Assembly (NCBI RefSeq): GCF_047219225.1
Contig: NZ_CP178208.1
Span: 1,922,001 to 1,986,000, forward strand
Origin: IMCC45349 sp047219225
GTDB taxonomy: Bacteria; Bacteroidota; Bacteroidia; Flavobacteriales; Flavobacteriaceae
DNA: 64,000 nt
Reading direction: 5' to 3'
Positions 60,813 to 64,000 of the stretch are shown here, in pieces. The stretch's first letter is position 1. Each line of letters starts with the position of its first letter. Under the pieces are notes generated by a model. It saw only the letters and a list, made by a program, of their open reading frames with translations, ran no database searches and was not told the origin of the DNA. Position numbers and translations under genes: made by a program.

Positions 60813-61949
60813 TTAATTTTTGGAATCAAGAGGGTTTTTAATACTGCTAAAAGAACTTGTGGCAACATGGGTATATATCTCAGTTGTCTTTGTAGAGTTA
60901 TGACCTAATAACAATTGTATGTGTCTTAAATCTGTGCCTGCTTCTAATAAATGAGTTGCAAAGCTATGCCTTAACATATGAGGAGTAACTCGTTTGCTTA
61001 ATTTAGCATTAACACCAGCAGCACTTACTAATTTTCCAACACTATTCGCATGGTATTTTTCTCCAATTTGACCTTCAAATAGATAAGTTCGAGGTTTCCA
61101 TTTTTTAAAATATACTCTTAAATCTTTAAGTGTGTTTTCTGATAAAATGGTGTACCTGTCTTTTTTGCCTTTGGCTGCTTCAATACGAATAAGCATTCGT
61201 TCGCTATCAATATCTGTTAGTTTTAAATTAATAAGTTCACTCCTACGTATGCCAGACGAGTAAAGTAAACTAACAATGCATTTATGTTTAATGTTATTGG
61301 TGTTATTAATAACCTTTAATACTTCGTTCTTCGATAGGACTATAGGAAGTTTTTTTTCTCTACGTGGACGCTCTATAGAGTAGAATCGGTTTGGCATACC
61401 TTGAACGACTTCATAATAAAATTTAATACTATTAATCGATTGGTTTATGAATGCATTAGAACGATTTTCATTAATTAAATGCGAAATATATTTTCTGACA
61501 TCATTTTCATTAAGCGTATTTATGTCGTTAGTTTTATAATAATTTATAAATTTTTCAAAGCAACTAACATAATTCTTTATGGTGTTGTTTGAGTATTTTT
61601 TTATCTGAAGTTTTTGTAAATAAATTTCAGGGCAAGTTTTGTAGTTTGTTGGAGTATTACGGTTGTTAAACCAAGATATGTTTGTTGATTTATCCACATC
61701 TTTTGACCTATTTATTCCAAAGTAGTAATTCCCATTTATCCATGCTACACCTCTAAAAAGTTTAAAAACCTTGTCTAAATTTTCTTTGCTATAGGGTAAA
61801 TAATGCATTTGGTATAATTCACTCCAAGCTATATTTGGTAATTCTCTAATTAAGGCATCTATTACTTTATGAGAAAAGTATTGTAGACCTATGCATTTAT
61901 TTTTATTAATTGATAAATGCTTTAATGTGATGTTGTGAAGTCGATTCAT
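60813..61949 (-). CDS. Xer-like tyrosine recombinase, proposed cassette integrase
   Basis: The 378-aa protein has an N-terminal extension (residues 1 to about 100, with a WSELYQMHYLPYSKENLDKVF segment), a core-binding domain (about 105-195) and a catalytic domain (about 200-365). Catalytic residues are R235 (SSGIRRSEL), a beta-hairpin lysine (AAKGKKDRY, about K260), H324 and R327 (TPHMLRHSFATHLL), H350 (LLGHNS) and Y359 (IYTHV). The insertion that distinguishes IntI between these patches is missing, yet the KNPLD ending resembles the RSPLD ending of IntI. It lies at the end of the attC-like array, reads towards it, and has a palindromic boundary downstream. Confidence 0.9.
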   Translation of the reverse strand: MNRLHNITLKHLSINKNKCIGLQYFSHKVIDALIRELPNIAWSELYQMHYLPYSKENLDKVFKLFRGVAWINGNYYFGINRSKDVDKSTNISWFNNRNTPTNYKTCPEIYLQKLQIKKYSNNTIKNYVSCFEKFINYYKTNDINTLNENDVRKYISHLINENRSNAFINQSINSIKFYYEVVQGMPNRFYSIERPRREKKLPIVLSKNEVLKVINNTNNIKHKCIVSLLYSSGIRRSELINLKLTDIDSERMLIRIEAAKGKKDRYTILSENTLKDLRVYFKKWKPRTYLFEGQIGEKYHANSVGKLVSAAGVNAKLSKRVTPHMLRHSFATHLLEAGTDLRHIQLLLGHNSTKTTEIYTHVATSSFSSIKNPLDSKN

Positions 61950-61992
61950 AGCGTAGATTTTATTAAAGATAATCTTAAGAAATGTATAATCA

Positions 61993-62044
61993 GTATATTA
62001 TCCGTATATTATCCGTATATTATTCGCATAATATTCGATAATAT
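61993..62044. repeat. Tandem 11-bp repeats in the divergent promoter region of the recombinase
   Basis: GTATATTATCC (61993), GTATATTATCC (62004), GTATATTATTC (62015) and GCATAATATTC (62026), four consecutive 11-bp units in the 93-bp gap between the recombinase and the zinc-finger gene. Likely operator controlling both. Confidence 0.72.
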
Positions 62045-62423
62045 GATTTCTCAAAGAACATGTTTGCATTGTAAAAAAGAGTTGCAAGGTAGATCCGATA
62101 AAAAATATTGTGATGTTCACTGTAAAAGTTCATACCAATATGAAGAATCGAAAAAGGAAGAGCCAAGATTCTATAATAAAGTTGATAATCAGTTGAAGCT
62201 TAATAGAAAAATTTTAAAAGCTTATAATAAGGCTGGAAAAGCTACTGTGAGGTCAAAAATATTACTTGACGATGGATTTGATCCTAATTTTTTCACGCAT
62301 TATTGGAAAAATCATAAAGGCAATGTTTATTTTTTTGTGTACGAATATGGTTTTTTAAAACATATAGAAAATAGTAAAGAAAAATATGTGCTAGTTATTT
62401 GGCAAGATTATATGGGGAAGTAA
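62043..62423 (+). CDS. Zinc-finger-like protein, divergent from the recombinase
   Basis: 126 aa from the ATG at 62043. The N-terminal cluster CLHCKKELQGRSDKKYCDVHC (Cys/Cys/Cys/His-Cys) is zinc-ribbon-like. A helical region follows (NRKILKAYNKAGKATVRSKIL). It shares its promoter region with the recombinase and may regulate it. I have seen this type of protein widely in Flavobacteriia but know no function. Confidence 0.72.
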   Translation: MISQRTCLHCKKELQGRSDKKYCDVHCKSSYQYEESKKEEPRFYNKVDNQLKLNRKILKAYNKAGKATVRSKILLDDGFDPNFFTHYWKNHKGNVYFFVYEYGFLKHIENSKEKYVLVIWQDYMGK

Positions 62424-62467
62424 AGCATTTTTGAGTAAATTGCTTTGCAATATTTGTATAACAAAGT

Positions 62468-62497
62468 GAACACAAAACTGAACACGTTTTGGAACAC
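62468..62497 (+). repeat. Right cluster of three GAACAC boxes, 12-bp period
   Basis: GAACAC at 62468, 62480 and 62492, followed by the attR repeat 62 bp later. Same spacing and orientation as 17288-17317. Confidence 0.78.
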
Positions 62498-62558
62498 GTT
62501 TTTACAAAAGTACAGCGGATGAGCCCAGTGTTTATGTTGAAAATTACACTGGAATGGA

Positions 62559-62602
62559 GCTCATAACCCGAAGGTCACAGGTTCGAGTCCTGTTCCCGCT
62601 AC
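62559..62602 (+). repeat. attR: 44-bp copy of the tRNA-Met 3' part
   Basis: Identical to 17160-17203. No 5' tRNA half precedes it, so it is the island's right attachment site and not a second tRNA gene. Confidence 0.92.
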
Positions 62603-62891
62603 AACAAGCCAAATACGAAAGTGTTTGGCTTTTTTTGTAAGCAATATTTAAAATTTCACTTGTTCTTCTAGCTTTCTTTTTTTGTTATCAATGCCACTAA
62701 TTATTAAGATGGTTTTTTATTTGAACTCTTTATAATATAGATTTAATAGATAATCTATAATGTTGTGTTTTTTTATGTTAATAGAAATAGAAAAACTAAC
62801 CTATACAAAAGAAAGTAAATATTCTTGTATATATTGATATTATTGATTAGCTTTTATTTTGTACCTTAACATTTAATTAATTCATTTCTAA
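62603..62891. other. Intergenic region, no gene seen
   Basis: The first 40 bp, with AAGCCAAATACG and CTTTTTTTGT, can form the tRNA-site terminator (CCAAA-CAC-type hairpin AGCCAAATACG..GTGTTTGGCT). The rest is AT-rich without ORFs. The promoter of the next gene should lie here. Confidence 0.55.
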
Positions 62892-64000
62892 GTGAGATTA
62901 TTAAAAGTTATTATATATGTTGCATTTATTTCAATAGTATCTGCACAAGAAAGACCTCCTATACAATCATATACTACTGATGATTATAGTGCTCAAAGTC
63001 AAAATTGGGCCATATCTCAAGATGAAAATAATGTTTTATATGTAGCTAATAATCAAGGTTTGCTAGTTTTTAATGGAGCAAATTGGGAATTATTCGCTTC
63101 TCCAAATGAGTCTATTATAAGAAGTGTTCATGTTGTTGGTGATAAAATATATACAGGCTGCTATATGGAGTTTGGCTTTTGGGAGAAAAATGTATTTGGT
63201 AAATTAGAATATAATTCATTGTCAAATAATGATCAAGTATCATTAATAGAAGATGAGCAGGTTTGGAATATATTGAATATTGATCAATGGGTGTTATTTC
63301 AAACTTTAAATAGAATTTATATTTATGACACTTTAAAAAAGACTTTTAAAATAATTAATTCCAATACTCGATTAACTAAAGTTTTTAGTGTTGGTAAAGA
63401 AATATATTTTCAAAAACTATTTAATGGGATTTATAAGTTAGAAAATGGTAATGAAACATTAGTTACTAATAATCCATTATTAATAGATAATATTATTGTA
63501 AATGTTTTTCAGCATAATGGAAAGTTACTTTTTCAAACTCAAAAAAAAGGATTTTACTTTTTGGAAGAAGGTTCTGTAATTAAATGGAAGATTCCAGCAG
63601 ACAATTTACTTGACAATATAACTGCTTATAGTGGCATTCAATTAAAAGATAAGAGTTTTGTTGTTGGTAGCATATCTAGTGGGTTTATACATATTACTTC
63701 TTCTGGCGAGGTTAATTTTACAGTTAATCAAAGTAATGGGCTTAGTAACAATACAGTTTTATCATTATATGAAGATAATGATGAAAATATATGGCTAGCA
63801 TTAGATAATGGAATTAATTGTATAAATATGAAATCTCCTTATCATTTATATAATGATATAAATGGTGAATTAGGATTCGTATATAAGTCAGAAATATATA
63901 AGGAAGTCTTATACTTAGGAACAAATCAAGGATTATTTTATAAAAAGAACAATTCATCAGATAAATTTAAGCTTGTTAAAGGAATGGAAGGGCAAGTTTG
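62892..64000 (+). CDS. Secreted beta-propeller sensor-like protein, partial (5' part, GTG start)
   Basis: I translated 369 codons from the GTG at 62892 to the window edge without a stop. A signal peptide (MRLLKVIIYVAFISIVSAQ) is followed by two-component-regulator-type propeller repeats (SQNWAISQDENNVLYVANNQGLLVFNGANWEL, NTVLSLYEDNDENIWLALDNGINCINM). This matches the N-terminus of flavobacterial triple-tyrosine (Y_Y_Y) sensor/LuxR or hybrid two-component proteins. The output domain lies outside the window. Confidence 0.8.
   Translation, partial: MRLLKVIIYVAFISIVSAQERPPIQSYTTDDYSAQSQNWAISQDENNVLYVANNQGLLVFNGANWELFASPNESIIRSVHVVGDKIYTGCYMEFGFWEKNVFGKLEYNSLSNNDQVSLIEDEQVWNILNIDQWVLFQTLNRIYIYDTLKKTFKIINSNTRLTKVFSVGKEIYFQKLFNGIYKLENGNETLVTNNPLLIDNIIVNVFQHNGKLLFQTQKKGFYFLEEGSVIKWKIPADNLLDNITAYSGIQLKDKSFVVGSISSGFIHITSSGEVNFTVNQSNGLSNNTVLSLYEDNDENIWLALDNGINCINMKSPYHLYNDINGELGFVYKSEIYKEVLYLGTNQGLFYKKNNSSDKFKLVKGMEGQV

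Larger units (their letters stand above)
19561..61949 (-). mobile_element. Integron-like system: recombinase, candidate attI and 29 gene cassettes
   Basis: Twenty-eight full and one truncated attC-like sites (about 128-205 bp) divide the region into 29 cassettes, numbered here from the recombinase side (cassette 1 at 60291-60662, cassette 29 at 19598-20566). Each site has outer arms ending CAAC / GTTG, unpaired spacers of about six and three bases, and a conserved imperfect stem. In every cassette the right arm of its left site and the left arm of its right site are perfect reverse complements over 8-10 bases, while the two arms within one site usually do not match beyond CAAC/GTTG. This is the integron rule for cassettes that circularise through G|TT cleavage. 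The recombinase gene lies at the right end, in the same direction as the cassettes. Confidence 0.88.

Noticed and set aside
62559..62602. Second tRNA-Met gene
   Set aside because: Only the 3' part from the anticodon loop on is present. There is no D arm or 5' acceptor strand, so it is an attachment-site copy.

Overview
The window is AT-rich and comes from a member of the Bacteroidota, almost certainly a gliding marine-type Flavobacteriia. The evidence is an intact gldK-gldL-gldM-gldN locus (type IX secretion and gliding), promoters of the Bacteroidota type (TTG or TTTG, about 19 nt, then TAnnTTTG), weak Shine-Dalgarno sequences and many predicted lipoproteins.

Region 1 (1-17130) is conserved chromosome: a partial sigma-54 activator, miaB, two tandem paralogous membrane proteins, topA, an arginase-fold protein with lost metal ligands, gldKLMN, a FAD oxidoreductase, a DUF983 protein, an ABC-F ATPase and a secreted leucine-rich-repeat protein. 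Region 2 (17130-62602) is a 45.4-kb genomic island inserted in an initiator tRNA-Met gene. A 44-bp direct repeat of the tRNA 3' part bounds it (17160-17203 and 62559-62602). A tyrosine integrase sits just inside attL, and three 12-bp-phased GAACAC boxes lie near each end. Region 3 (62603-64000) is chromosome again, with the 5' part of a secreted or periplasmic sensor-like gene starting at a GTG.

The main discovery is inside the island: a large integron-like gene-cassette array in a Bacteroidota genome. From 19561 to 60687 there are 28 full attC-like hairpin sites plus one truncated site. They delimit 29 cassettes, most with genes on the minus strand. In all 29 cassettes the 8-10 bases at one boundary (GTTGxxx) are the exact reverse complement of those at the other (xxxCAAC), although the bases differ from cassette to cassette. 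This is the signature of site-specific cassette exchange through folded single-stranded attC sites, and it is not expected of a MITE or CRISPR. At the right end are a non-attC boundary with a 20-bp palindrome (candidate attI, 60678-60770) and a 378-aa tyrosine recombinase (60813-61949). The recombinase keeps all catalytic residues, has its own N-terminal extension, lacks the insertion that characterises IntI between the R and HxxR patches, and is transcribed in the same direction as the cassettes. The system therefore looks like an integron built on a different, Xer-like recombinase.

Cassette contents are typical of sedentary integrons: many secreted lipoproteins and small membrane proteins of unknown role, a Panacea-type toxin-antitoxin pair in reverse orientation, a Fic protein, a PLD-like protein with a frameshift, a PD-(D/E)XK-like protein, a SMI1/KNR4 protein and one cassette without a gene. 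There are also unusually large multigene cassettes: a 10-kb AraC-controlled redox/detoxification regulon, a 3.8-kb Crp-headed operon and a 3.4-kb thioredoxin-ApbE-DUF4266-DUF3570 operon. The left part of the island also has five 21-22-bp-spaced iteron-like repeats framed by three copies of a palindrome, which suggests a replication or partition function or a recombination-control locus. No conjugation genes were recognised.
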